From contig CAWIVY010000007.1 in the NCBI GenBank assembly GCA_963839615.1, positions 558,001 through 622,000 on the forward strand: a stretch of 64,000 nt of DNA. The letters are read 5' to 3'. Positions within the stretch are counted from its first letter, which is position 1. The number at the start of each line of letters is the position of its first letter. The translations under genes were made by a program, and so were the position numbers. Of the stretch, positions 33,901 through 45,900 are shown piece by piece. Source of the DNA: DASQMT01 sp963839615. Lineage in GTDB: Bacteria; Actinomycetota; Thermoleophilia; Solirubrobacterales; Solirubrobacteraceae. The notes beneath the pieces were generated by a model. That model ran no database searches. It was not told the origin of the DNA and worked only from the letters and a program-made list of their open reading frames with translations.

Positions 33901-36900
33901 ACGGGTCGACATTGAACGGGGTCAGGTTGACCGACTTCTTCAGCACGCCCGCGACGTTGATCGTGGCGGTCTGGATCTTGCCCGGCGTGTAGATGAACTC
34001 GTTCAGGACGTTGCCGTCGTTGTTCTTCGGATCCGGATCGGTGGCGAGCAGCGGCGCGACCCCGTACAGCGGCTCGCCGACGGTCGCGTTGTTGCGGCTC
34101 GTGGAGATGCGGCCGTCGTCGCCGATCGCGCCGTCGATCCCGGTCCCGCCGGAGATCCAATCGTCGCCGTAGCCGCCGATCAGGTCGTCGTCCTGGCCCT
34201 CGCCGAAGAGCACGTCGTTGCCCTTCATGCCGTAGATCTGGTCGTCGCCCGACTCGCCGTGGAGCTCGTCGGCGAGGCCGCGGTCGCTCGCCGCCGCGAC
34301 CGGCTTGAACGCCGGCCCGCCGAGCGTGTAGTCGAGGAACTGCACGGCGCGCGGGATCAGCTTGAGCGTCGGGCTGTAGTTGTCGTACACGAACGTGTGG
34401 AAGGCGTTGCCGGTCGGCGTCCCCGCTGCAGGCTTCACGAGCCGGAAGATCTGCGCGTTGTCGCCCGCGATCACGTCCGCGTCGCGCGCATGACCTGTCG
34501 CCGTCGTCACGATCACCCCGTCCGCGCCGGGCGTCGGCGCGTCGCCGGCGTCGTTGCGCGCGATGTCGGTCCCGGCGCCGCCGAAGACGAGGTCCGCGCC
34601 CACCGGCCGGCACGCGGACCCCTGGCAGTAGCCGAGGGTCCTCCAGTCGAACCCGGTCCGGGTGAGGCTGATCCCGTACGGCAGCACCGCAACGGCCACC
34701 AGACCGCTCGTGGCGATGCTTCCGACCGTGATCGTCAGCGTCGCGGTCGCAGCGGTCAGCACGCGCCCGGTGAGCGTGAGCCGGCTGCCGTCGGCGGACA
34801 CGCCGGTGACGCGCCAGAGCCCGGTCTGCCCGGAGATCGAGACCAGCTGTCCGATCACGCCGGAGAGATACAGGTCTGAGCTGTCGCCGACGATGTCGTC
34901 CTGGCCGAGGCCGCCGAAGATCGTGTCGTTGCCGCCGTTGCCCTCGATGTAGTCGTCGCCGTCCGTTGCGCCCTCTAGGGAGGCGTGCACCACGAGGTCG
35001 GTCGCGGAGTCGGTGGTCCCGAGGCGCCAGGCGCCGAGCCGCGTGCCCGCCGGTCCACCGCTGAGGAACACCGGCCGCGGGCTGGCGGCGGTCGGGTTGG
35101 GCGGGTAGGCGGCCAGCACGAGCCCGTCGATGCGCCCATCGCCCTGGATGACGTCGGCGCCGAGCTGGCCCCAGATCTCGTCCGCGCCGGCGCCGCCCGC
35201 GATGTAGTCGTCGCCCCAGAGATCCAGCCGCGTCAACTCGATCGTGTCGCTGTGGTCGAGCAGCGCGACGCGGTACTGGCGGACGCCCGTCGGGTCGTTC
35301 TGCATCGTGTCGAGCGGGCTCGTGCTCACGAGCGCGAGGCCGTCGTTGCCCGCGGGAATGCTCGTACCGTAGATCGCCGTCCCGGTCAGCAGCTGGAACC
35401 GCGGGTCCCTGAGGTCGGGGCGGTAGCAGCATTCGGCGTTGTCCCCGGCGATCGCGTCGTTGCCGTCGCCGCCGTCGATCACGTCGCCGCCGTAGCGGCC
35501 GGGCGTCGCCCAGTTGTCGATCGCGCCGGCGACGTTCGAGCCGCCGATCAGGAGGTCGTCGCCGTTCTCGCCGTAGATCAGGTCGTCGCCCTGCTGGCCC
35601 ATCACGATGTCGTTGCCGTCGCCGGCGAACACGAGGTCATCGCCCGCGCCGGTCGTCGAGTTGACGTTCGTCGCGCGGAAGTCGATCATGCCGCCGAGGT
35701 CGACGCAGACGCCGTTCGACGTGCTGTCGGGGTCGATCGGCGTCCCGTTCGCGCACGTGACCTTGCCGTGGTCGCCGAAGATCAGGTCGTTGCCGCCGAA
35801 GCCGTAGATGACGTCGTCGCCGGCGCCGCCGAAGAGGATGTCGTTGAGTGGGCTGCCGTAGAGCGTGTCGGCGCCGCCGTCCTCGTTGCCGAACCCGATC
35901 GTCTCGATCACGCAGATGACGAACTCGTGCACCGACCACGGCGTGACGTGGGTGTCGATCGCGCCCGCGGACGAGAGCTGCGCGTTGTCGCCGAACAGCA
36001 GGTTGCGGCCGCCGCCGGCGGTGATCGTGTCGTTCGCCGCGCCGCCGATGATGATGTCGTTCCCGCCGCCGGCGACGATCACGTCGGCGCCGCCGAGGTT
36101 CGTGGCGGCCACGACGGACGACACGATGTCGATGTCGTGCGCGTCGTCGGCCGGCGTCTGGCCGCTGACGACGTAGTCGACGAAGCCGTAGTCGCCGAAC
36201 ACGATGTTGTTGCCGTCGACGACGGCGCCCTCACCGAAGTTGGCCGTGATCGTGTCCGCACCGCCGCCGCCGAAGATCATGTCGCGATCGGTGCCGGTCT
36301 TGATCGTGTCGTTCCCGCTGTGCTCGCCGGGCGGCACGATCGACTCGACGAGCTCCAGCGTCTTGATCGGATATGTGTCGCGCGTGCCGAGGTCCGGGAT
36401 CGGGCGGTTCAGCGCGATCGGGCCGATCGAGCCGCTGATCCGGCCGTGGTCGCCGAAGACGACGTTCGAGTCGAGCCCGCCATCGATCGTGTCGCCCTGC
36501 GCGCCGCCGATCAGGAAGTCGTCGCCGCCGTTGCCGCTGATCGTGTCGACGCCGCCGTCGGCGAACCGCGCCGACTCGACGACGTAGATCCGGCGCGTGG
36601 TCTGGATCCGCTGCGGCACGGTCGCGGACCGGATGTAGCCGCCCGCCGGGCCGGCGGCGAGGCCGACGAGCGCGTGGCTGATGTCCTGCGTGACGATGCC
36701 GTAGTCGCCGAACACGACATCGTCGACGTCGCCGAGCGCGCCCGCCAGGCTGCCGGTGCCCTCGCCGTCGAGCGTGTCGTTCCCGGGCCGCAGGTCGTCG
36801 CGCACCGGCCGCACGCTGGCGTTCACGAACGGGATGAAGAGCTCGCGCGAGATCACGTCGACGTTGACGCCGTTGTCCCCGTGGATGACGTCGGCGCCGC

Positions 36901-39900
36901 GCTGGCCGCGGATCGTGTCGTCGCCGGACCCGCCGGCCAGGTGGTCGCCGGTCTGGGTGCCGATGATCAGGTCGTCGCCGGCGCCGCCGTACGCGACGAT
37001 GCCGATCGTCCAGAGCGCGCCCGCCGGCCCGCCGGGGTGCGCGCTCGCGTCGATCACGTCGTGACCGGCGTACGTGTACGGACTGGCGACCGGGAAGAAG
37101 AACCGCGGCGAGCCGTTGCCGATCTCGGACGGGAACGGCTTCGTGCCGAAGTCGCGGATCGACTGCTGCCGCGGGTCGCCGCTGTACCAGAGGCCGTCCT
37201 GCGACGTGTCGCCGTAGACGACGAGCGGCGAGTCGGGTCCGCCGCCGCCCGAGACGAGGATCGTGTCGCCGCCGATCCGGGTCGCGCCCGTCTTCGGGTC
37301 GCGCACGGCGATCACGGAACCCGCCTGGACCGCCGGCAGCACGCCCGAGACGCTCAGGACGGCTCCGGAGATCGCGGTCACGGTGCCGACGGCCGTGCCG
37401 TCGACGGTCACGAGCTGGCCGAGGGCGAACCCGGCGCTCGCCCACGTCACGCCGTCGGTGCGAGTGATCGCCTGGCCGTTGACGGTGAACGTGCCGCGCA
37501 CCTCGAGCCGCGAGTTGCCGCCGCCGTGGACCGTCGTGATGCCGCCGTGCACGGCGACGGCGCCGGGCGTGCCGTCCGGGTTGCGGTCGGGGCCCGGCAC
37601 GAGCGTGCTCGTGATCGTGAGCCGGTCGTTGCCCTCGCCGAGCAGCACGTTCAGCACCTCGATCGTGCTCGTCGAGGAGTCGGTCAGGATCTGCCCGGTC
37701 GCCCCCAGCGTGATGTGCCCGTAGCTGATTCCGCCCGGGAACGTCGTCGGCTCGCCGAACGGCATGACCGAGCCGGCGGGCACCGTGAACGTCAGCGGGC
37801 CGCTCATGCCGAGCCCCGTGAGCGAGGTCGCGCTCATGGTGCCGGTCAGGTCCTCGCTGCTCGAGTCGGCGAACACGTTCAGCACGTCCACCTGCTGTGA
37901 CTCGGGCGGCTGCGGCGGGATCCCGAACAGCGGCGCGTTCGCCTCGCCCGGCAGCAGGATCGCGTTGCGCAGCGAGCGGTCGGCGGCTGTCGTCCCGCCC
38001 TCGACCGCGAGCGGCCCGCGGATGTCGCTCAGCAGGTGCAGCCGCTTGGCGAAGCTCTTCACGTTCTCGCGGCCGGGCGCGACGACCCAGTCGGGGTCGG
38101 CGAGGAGCGGCACGACGACCGGCTGGTACCAGTTCGTGCCGTCGAACGTGATCGTCGCCGCCCACTGCGTGACGGTCCGCGTCCCGCTGCCGCTCGCCGG
38201 GAGCGTCGCGTCGGCGACGACCTTGAGCACGTCGAGCTTGCCGGCGGCGCTGCCGCTGATCGACTGCACCTTGAAGAGCGTCGCGCCGAACCCGCTCACC
38301 TTGAACAGCTGCCCCTCGAGGAAGCCGCTGTCGAGCCAGCTCGTGCCGTCGGTGCGCGTGAGCGTCCCCGCGGCGCTGTTCCATGCGATCGAGCCGGTGT
38401 AGAGCCCGCGCGAGGCGAGCCGCGAGATGATCGCGCCCGTGAAGCTGCCGCCGGCGGGCGTCGTCGCCAGCGTCAGCGTCTGGCCGTCGAGCCCGACCGA
38501 CGCGATCAGGTAGTCGCCGTTCGCCAGGCCGGCGTTCGCGATGCGGATCGACTGGCCCGCGGCGAAGCCCTCGTCGAGGAAGCTCCCGAGCGCCGCCGCG
38601 CCGGCCCTGGTGACGACCGCGCCCGCGATCGTGACGTCGCCGAGGAACTGCTGCAGCGCCGTCAGCCCGCCGATCGCGATCAGCGAGATGCGGCCGCCGA
38701 TCGTGACGTCGGTCTGGCCGTCGGTGATGATCGAGACGGTCACCGGCGCGGTCGGCTGCCCGGTCAGCCGCAGGCTGTAGGAGTCGCCCGGCCCGGGCAC
38801 CGAGCACGTCGGGTTCCCGCAGGCGGAGACGAGCGTGCCGCCGCCGGTCTCGACGACCACGACGCCGGCCGTATCGTCGTCGATCACGCGGACGTCGACC
38901 CGCGCGTCGGCGGCCGCGTCGTAGGCGGCGTCGGCGGTCAGCGCGTCGAGCACGGAGATGGCGATCGTCGTGTCGTGCGGATCCTGGCGCGTGAAGTCGT
39001 CGAACCCGCTGACCGTCACGAGCACGCCGGTCTGCCAGTCGGCGGCCGCGATCGTGATCCGGTAGGCCCCGCCGACGAAGCTGATCCCCGGCGCGGAGAG
39101 CGTGATGCGCCCGTCGCTCGGCCGCAGCTCGAGCGTCACCGACGAGGACGGCTGCGTCGCCAGGCGCACGAGGAACCGGTCGGTCAGCCCGGTGGTGGCG
39201 GTGCCCTCGACGACGAGCGTCGAATCGTCGCGGTTGCCCGCCGCGTCCTGCTCGACGACCTGGATCGCCGGGAGGTCGTCGTCGTGCACGGTCACCTCGA
39301 CGTTGCGCACGAGCGCCCCGTCGAACGTGGGATCGGCGCTGATGACGGAGTGGCTCGAGATGACGACGCGATCGCCCTCCGGGCGCGTGTCCTGCACCGC
39401 GTAGACGAAGACGGTCTGCGGCGTCATCCAGTTGCCGTCGTCGAAGACGAGCACGATTGCCCGCTTCTTCACGGGCGTCGAGAGACCGTCGAGCACGATC
39501 GTGCGCAGGAAGTCGCCGGCCGCGGCCGCCGTGGTGGAGACGAGGAACGTGTCGCCGTTCGACTGCTCGGTCTGCGGGGACATCGCCGCGCTGACGGTGA
39601 CGTACACCTTGCAGCCGGGGCACGGCGCGGTCGCGAGCCGCACCGTGTAGGAGTCGATGGCGCGCGCGAGGTCGCCCGACTCGCGGATGTCGGTCAGCCC
39701 GTCGCTCTCCTCGATGATCACCTGGCCCTGCGTGCCGCGGGCGATGCTCACGTCGACGCCCGGCGCGACGACGCCGTTGTAGAGCGGGTCGGCGGAGAGG
39801 ATCTCGTGGTTCAGCGAGCCGCTCGTGCCCTCGATGTCGAGCGCGATCACGTCGCCCGCGACGTCGCCCGCGACGTTGATGATGTCGCTGCCGAGGCCGC

Positions 39901-42900
39901 CGATGACGCGCGTCGCGACGCCCGGCGGCGTTCCGAGGATGTCGAACGTGTCGTCGCCCTCGAGACCGTCGATCTCCAGCAGCTCGACGTTCGCGTAGCT
40001 GACCGCGAGGCCGGCGCCGTAGACGGCCGTCGAGGTGACGACGAAGTGGTCGGCGAACTCGGTGCCGAGCACGAGGACCTTGTCGAAGCCGGCGCCGCCG
40101 TCGATCGAGACCGGGGCGTTGACGTTGTACTGACCTGGTTCTGCCCGGCGCCGGTGCGGATCTCGGTCTCGGCCGCGGTCGAGAAGCCGCTGGTGAGCTT
40201 CGGCATCGCGACGCGGCCGGCGAGGTCGCGCCAGACGATGTCGCAGTCCGCGCGGCCGCCGTCGCCGGGTCGCAGTCCGCGCCGTGCGCCGTTCGTCCGT
40301 CTCGGCGAGCGCGAAGGCGCGCACGACGAACAGGTCGTTGCCGTCGTCGCCCTCGAGCCGCAGCGGCGCCTGGTTGGCGTAGACGGTGAACGTGTCGTCG
40401 CCCGCGCCGCCCTGCGCCACGCAGCGGCGCGCTGGTGCCGCGGCTCAGCCAGCCGCGCGTGGTGGCGATCGTCCTGAATGCGTCCTGCGGTGTCAGCGAG
40501 CCGCCGCTCGTGTTGCCCGCGAGGCCGCTCGGCTCGGTCGCGTCGCGCTGGAGCCGTAGATCTGGCCGATCTGGAACGTGTCGTTGCCGTCGCCGCCGTC
40601 GAGCGTCGTGACGGCTGTCACGTCGTCGGAGGCGAAGACGTCGTTGCCGCCCTGGCCGTAGACGGCGACGCGCCCGTTGATCGCCCGTGTCGTAGTTGAT
40701 CCGCTCGACGGCGAACGCCGGGGCCGGATCGCCGGCGAGCAGCACGTTGCCGCCGGGCGCGGCCTGCGGCGAGCGTCGCGTGCAGCAGCGCCACGAAGGC
40801 CGGGTCGATCGGCCAGCTCGCCGGGGATCGACGTGACGCGGCGCAGCAGGAAGATGTCGTCGACCGCGAAGGCGTGCCGGGCGCCGGGTCGCCGTTCGCC
40901 GTGCTGTCGTAGCCGTAGATCTCAGGACGTCGACGCCGGCGCTCTCGGCGCCGGTGTCGAGCACGTTGATCAGGTAGCTCGTGGCCGCCTGCGTGCTGCC
41001 CCACGCGTATACGGTGTACTTGTCGGACTCGCCCTGGCCGTCGAGCGTGAGCGTGTCGCCGTTGTCGTTCGGCGTCGACAGCTTGACGGCCATCGTCTGC
41101 AGGTGGTCGACGAGGAAGCGGTCCTCGCCGTCGGCGGTCGCGCCGCCGGGGGTCGCGCTGTAGCTGCCGTACGCGCGGGTCGACGCCCCGAGGTACGTGT
41201 GGTCGAAGGTGATCAGGTCGACGTCGAGGTGCCCGAACACGAGCGTCTGGTCCGTCTTGTCGGGCGCGCCGCTGAGGTCGAAGACGCCTCCGAGGCGGCC
41301 CGCGAAGTACAGGTGCGTCCCGTAGTCGCCCGCGTTGCTCGCCAGGTTGGCGTCCACGTTCACCGGGTTGGGCGTGTCGGCGGCCGCCGTGGCGCCCGCG
41401 ATGCGCTTCGTGTCGCCGTGGATCCGGATCGTCCCGCCGGCGACGATCTCGGTCGTGGCGGGGGCATCGAGGTCGTCACCGACCCACAGGTGGATGTCGC
41501 CCTTCGCCCAGATGCCGCTCAGGGTCTGCCGCGTCGCGTCGGTCGACGGGGCCGCGCGCTGCGCCGAGTTCTGGGCGACCAGGATCTGCCCGCTCACGAT
41601 CAGGTCGAGGTCCTCGCGCGTCGCGTTGCGACGCTGGAGCTCCTCGGCCGAGGAGGAGCGGATCGGTCGCCGGGAACGGTGGCCCGCGGATGCCGTTGGT
41701 GTCCGGGATCGTGAGCCGGACGAGGCCGCCGAGCGCCTTCACGGCGAGCACGACGAGCTCATCGGCGGTCTCGGTGATGTAGATGTGGACGCCGGCCTCC
41801 GCGTACAGGCGCCCGGTCATGAAGCCGGCCGTCGAGGAGTCGATGTCGAGGTCGTTGCCCACGCTGCCGATGCTCGTCGCGGCCTTGAGGTCGATCCGGA
41901 TCGCCTCGACGTCGGCGGCGGCGTCGTCGAGCCCGTCCTGGATCGCTCCGGCCTCCGAGACGAGCGCGGCGTCGGTCGTGCCCGGTGTGCCGGTCTGGTT
42001 CGCGTCGACCTTGCCGATGCGCAGGTTCCCGAGGACCTCCCAGAGGTAGATGCCCAGCGTGGCGTCGGCGTCGAGGATGCCGGTGGTCGTGATCGCGTCG
42101 TCGAGGTTGGTCTCGAGGAAGTCGGACTCGGTGCCGATCGAGCCGGCGAGCGCCTCGAGGTCGATCGCGTCGCCCTGCACGTCCTGCGGGTCGTTCGCGC
42201 TCGAGAGGCCGTCCTCGGCCGTGTCGGCGTCGAGGATGCTCGCCGCGGCGGTCAGCTTGACCGTGCTGGTGCGCGAGCGGACGAGGCCGACGCGCAGGTC
42301 GCCGGAGACCTCCTCGAGCTCGACCGAGCCGTCGACGTTGACATCCAGCCAGCCCGCGCCGGTGTCCTCGAGGTTCGTGAAGCCGAAGATCCGGATCGTG
42401 GTGTCCGAGTCGCCGTCGACCGCGAGGTCGTCGCCGCTGCTGAGGCCCTCGGAGTCGCGAACGTCGATGTGGCGGCCTGCCACGAGACCGGGCGTCTTGG
42501 CGGCAGTCGGCGTGGCCGAGAACAGGGCGAACTCGCCCGCGACCGTCTCGGCCTTGAACATCACGAGGCTCGTCCCCGGGATCTGCACCTCGCTCCGGGC
42601 CAGCGGGACGTGGCGGAGCTCGAAGCGGTAGAAGCTGTCGATGTCGACGTCGGTGCCCGCGGCGCCAACGTAGACCGCGGGATCGAGCAGCCCCGATGCG
42701 CCGGTGCGCGCCGGGTCCGGCGTCGTCGTGTCGCCGCGGAAGTGGAATCGGTGGATCTCGCCGTCGCGCCAGATCGAGGTCTCGTTCGGCACCTGCACGG
42801 TGACGTCGCCCGTCTCCGTCGTGCCGACCTGCCGCTTGCCCGTGCGCAGCTCGAGGTCGACATCGCCATCGGCGGCGATCTCGTCGATGCCCACCGTGAT

Positions 42901-45900
42901 CTCCGTGCGCACCAGCGAGACCGTCCGCGTTCCCGCCGTGAACGCCGCGCCGTCGAGCGTGATGATGCTGCCGCTCACCACCGTGACCGTGCGCGCGCTC
43001 GACTCACCGACGATGCGGACGACGTCGCCGACCTTGAGACCGCTCGTCGACCACGGCTTGCCGTCCGTGCGGGTCAGCGTCTGCCCGTCCGCCGTCACCT
43101 CACCGCTGAAGTTCGCACGGTCGAGGCCTCTCAGGCTGAGGAAGGCGTCGACGCCGGCGGCCACGAGCAGACGCGACGGTCGGAACACGTCGGCGGACGG
43201 CCCGTCCACCCGTGTCCGTGCGACGAACTGGACGAGGTCGACGGCAAGGCGGTTGGCGCCGGAGCCGATCGAGCCGAGTAGCGTGGCCACGTCGAGCAGG
43301 TTCGTGACGACGAGCGCGGCGCCCGAAGAACGGATGTCACCCTTCAGGTTGACGATTCGCGTCAGCCCGATCGGGTTGTTGACCAGATTCGTGAGCATGA
43401 CATTCGCGGCTCCGCGCTTCTCGATGTCGACGAGGCTCGGCGCCGCCGAATGCTTGAGGTCGAACTCGAGCGTCGCGTCCGCCTTGAAGTCGCTCGCCGG
43501 CGCCCGCCGGATCGAGATCACCTCGGTCTTCGTCACGAGCGCCACCGCCGTGCCGGCGATCGTCGCGAGCCCGAGCGTGGTGTCGCTGACGCTCGTGACG
43601 CGGTAGACGCCGGCATTGGCGCCCCCGGTCAGCGTGACCACGTCACCGACGGCGAAGCCGTCGTCGCCCCACTTGCCGGACGCGCGGGACAGGCTGGAAA
43701 GGCTCGCCGACGTCTGGCCGGTGAAAGCGGCCTTGCTCTTCGGGATCAACAGCACGAGCGGATCCGCGCCGGCGAGGTCGTTGACGACGTCGATCTTCTG
43801 GATCTTGAGCTGGAGGCCCGAGTAGTCCACGATCACGACCTCTGCGAGCGTGTCGCGGAACTCGAACGTCGGCCAGGGCAGGTTGGCGTTGCCCTTGGCG
43901 CTCGTGTAGTCCTCGTTCGCGATGTCGTCGTCGGCCTCGAGCGCGATGTCGGCGTAGCCGCTGTTGACGATGTCTGCGACCGTGATGCCGCCGCTCGGGT
44001 CGAGCGGCACGGGGAGGCCGACGACCGGCGTCACCGCGACGCCAGAGCTGTTGAGCACTTTGATCGCCCTGGCGTCGGCGACCTTGCCGTCAGCGCCGAT
44101 GACGAGCAGCGGGCTGCCTTCGAGGCCGCCGAGCACGATGACGTCGGCGTCCCACAGGATACGGCCGCTGCGCGTCTCCGTGTCGTCGTCGTAGGTGATC
44201 CCGTCCCTGTGCTCGGGCCGGTCGACGGATCCCGGTGCGCCATGCCGACGAGCGACAGCTGCAGCCCTGAGAAGTTGCGCGCGAGCCTGTCGAGCGCCAC
44301 GCGGACCACCGACCCCGCCGACGTGAGGTCGATCGCGGTGCCTCCGTAGGTCTGCGATAGCTGGAAGTCGTTCGCGGTCGCGCCGACGACGTAGTACGGC
44401 GTCGCCGGCGCCAGGCCGCCGGGAGTCGTCGACGCGAAGATCTGCACGCGGTCGCCGTTCTCAAGCCCGTGGCCGGTCGCGGCGAGCTTGTTCGTCGCGA
44501 CGTTGAGGCTCACGATCGTGCCGGGGTCGTCCGTCCGGGCGCCGACGACCACGAGCCGCCGGCATCCGCGTTGACGACGTCCGTGAGCGAGTCGGTACCG
44601 CGCAGGTGCCCCTCTTGCGGGAAGATGAGCGCTACCGCAAGCACGTCGACGTCCCGGGTGACGGACGGCGGCCCCGTGTGACGGGCCTCGGCGTCGACGC
44701 CCCGGAGGCCGGTGATCGTCGTCCGCGTGCTGTCGTCGTCGAGCACCTTCACGAAGACGTCCGAGTAGATGTCGACGTAAGCACGGCGAACGCGCTGGCC
44801 ACGCCGAAGAAGATCGGGCTGTACGCAGTCGCGTGGGCCTTCGCGTCGAGGTCGAGCAAGGAGACCTGCGCCAGGAGGTCGACGGTGCGCCCGGCGATCT
44901 GTACGCCGTCCTCGATCGTCACGCCACGCTCGGCCGTGTCGCCGGAGGAGCCGATGCGCGCGCCACGGGTGCCGGCGTCGTTTGTCCGAGTCGGCACCGG
45001 CCCCGACCGCGACATGTAGGCTCGGAGCTCATGGACGCCGTCGTCTGCGAGTCGGCATTGATGCCGATCGCGCCGCGCGCGCGGATCGATGCGTCGGATC
45101 GGATCGTGGCGTTGACATCGTTGTCGACCTCGGCCTGCGTGTAGGCAACGTGCCCGCGAACCCACCGCCCGCCGACAGATCGCGCCGTCGAGCCGAGCTT
45201 ATAGTTGCCGAGCGCGCGGATCAGGACGCCCCCGCCGGCCGTGGCGGAGCGGACAGGCCACGGCGCGATCGTCGGGGCTCGCGGAGGCCTGTGGACGGAC
45301 CACCTTGCCGACGGAGCGCCACCGCCGCCGGTGGTCTCGGCGTGCGAGGAGACGTCGACGACGAGATCGCCCGCAGCTCGATGTCGGCGCCAGCATCGAG
45401 TCTGGAAGCCAGCGTCGCCGCCACGCTTCGCGAGCCGGTCTCGCGGCGAGGCATCCAGGACATCGACTCGCCTACGCCGCCCGCGCCACCTGACCACCAG
45501 GCCGACGGAGTCCGTCGCCAGCAGGCAAAGAGATCGCGCTTGAGCGAACCCCCAGAGAGCGGACCCGCTGCATCCCACTCCCGGTCAGCAGATTTAACGA
45601 ACAGCGCCTGCGCCCCTTCCGCCGAGCCCGCTACGAGTCGACCTCGACGAAGCCCCCGGTTAGGTCCGCCGGACCAATGTGGCGGTTGGTGGGGGCGTAG
45701 GTGGTCGCGCGGCCCGCCGCGCGTCTCGGACGGTTCAATAGTGTTACCCACGATGCTCTTGACGTAGTAGGTCAGGCCGTCGCTGACCACGCCGATCAGA
45801 TCGCTCGAGCGAGTCCCTGATCGACGTCCAGGTGGCCTGCACGCTGTCGCCGCACAGTCGTCGGGGCCTCGTGAACACGATCGAGCATGATCATGGTCGC

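Noticed and set aside
30944..34879. Very long plus-strand open frame opposite the giant gene
   Set aside because: Arg/Val/Asp-rich pseudo-protein with no domain features, exactly antisense to RTX, lectin-like and Calx-beta coding sequence. High G+C makes antisense frames stop-poor.
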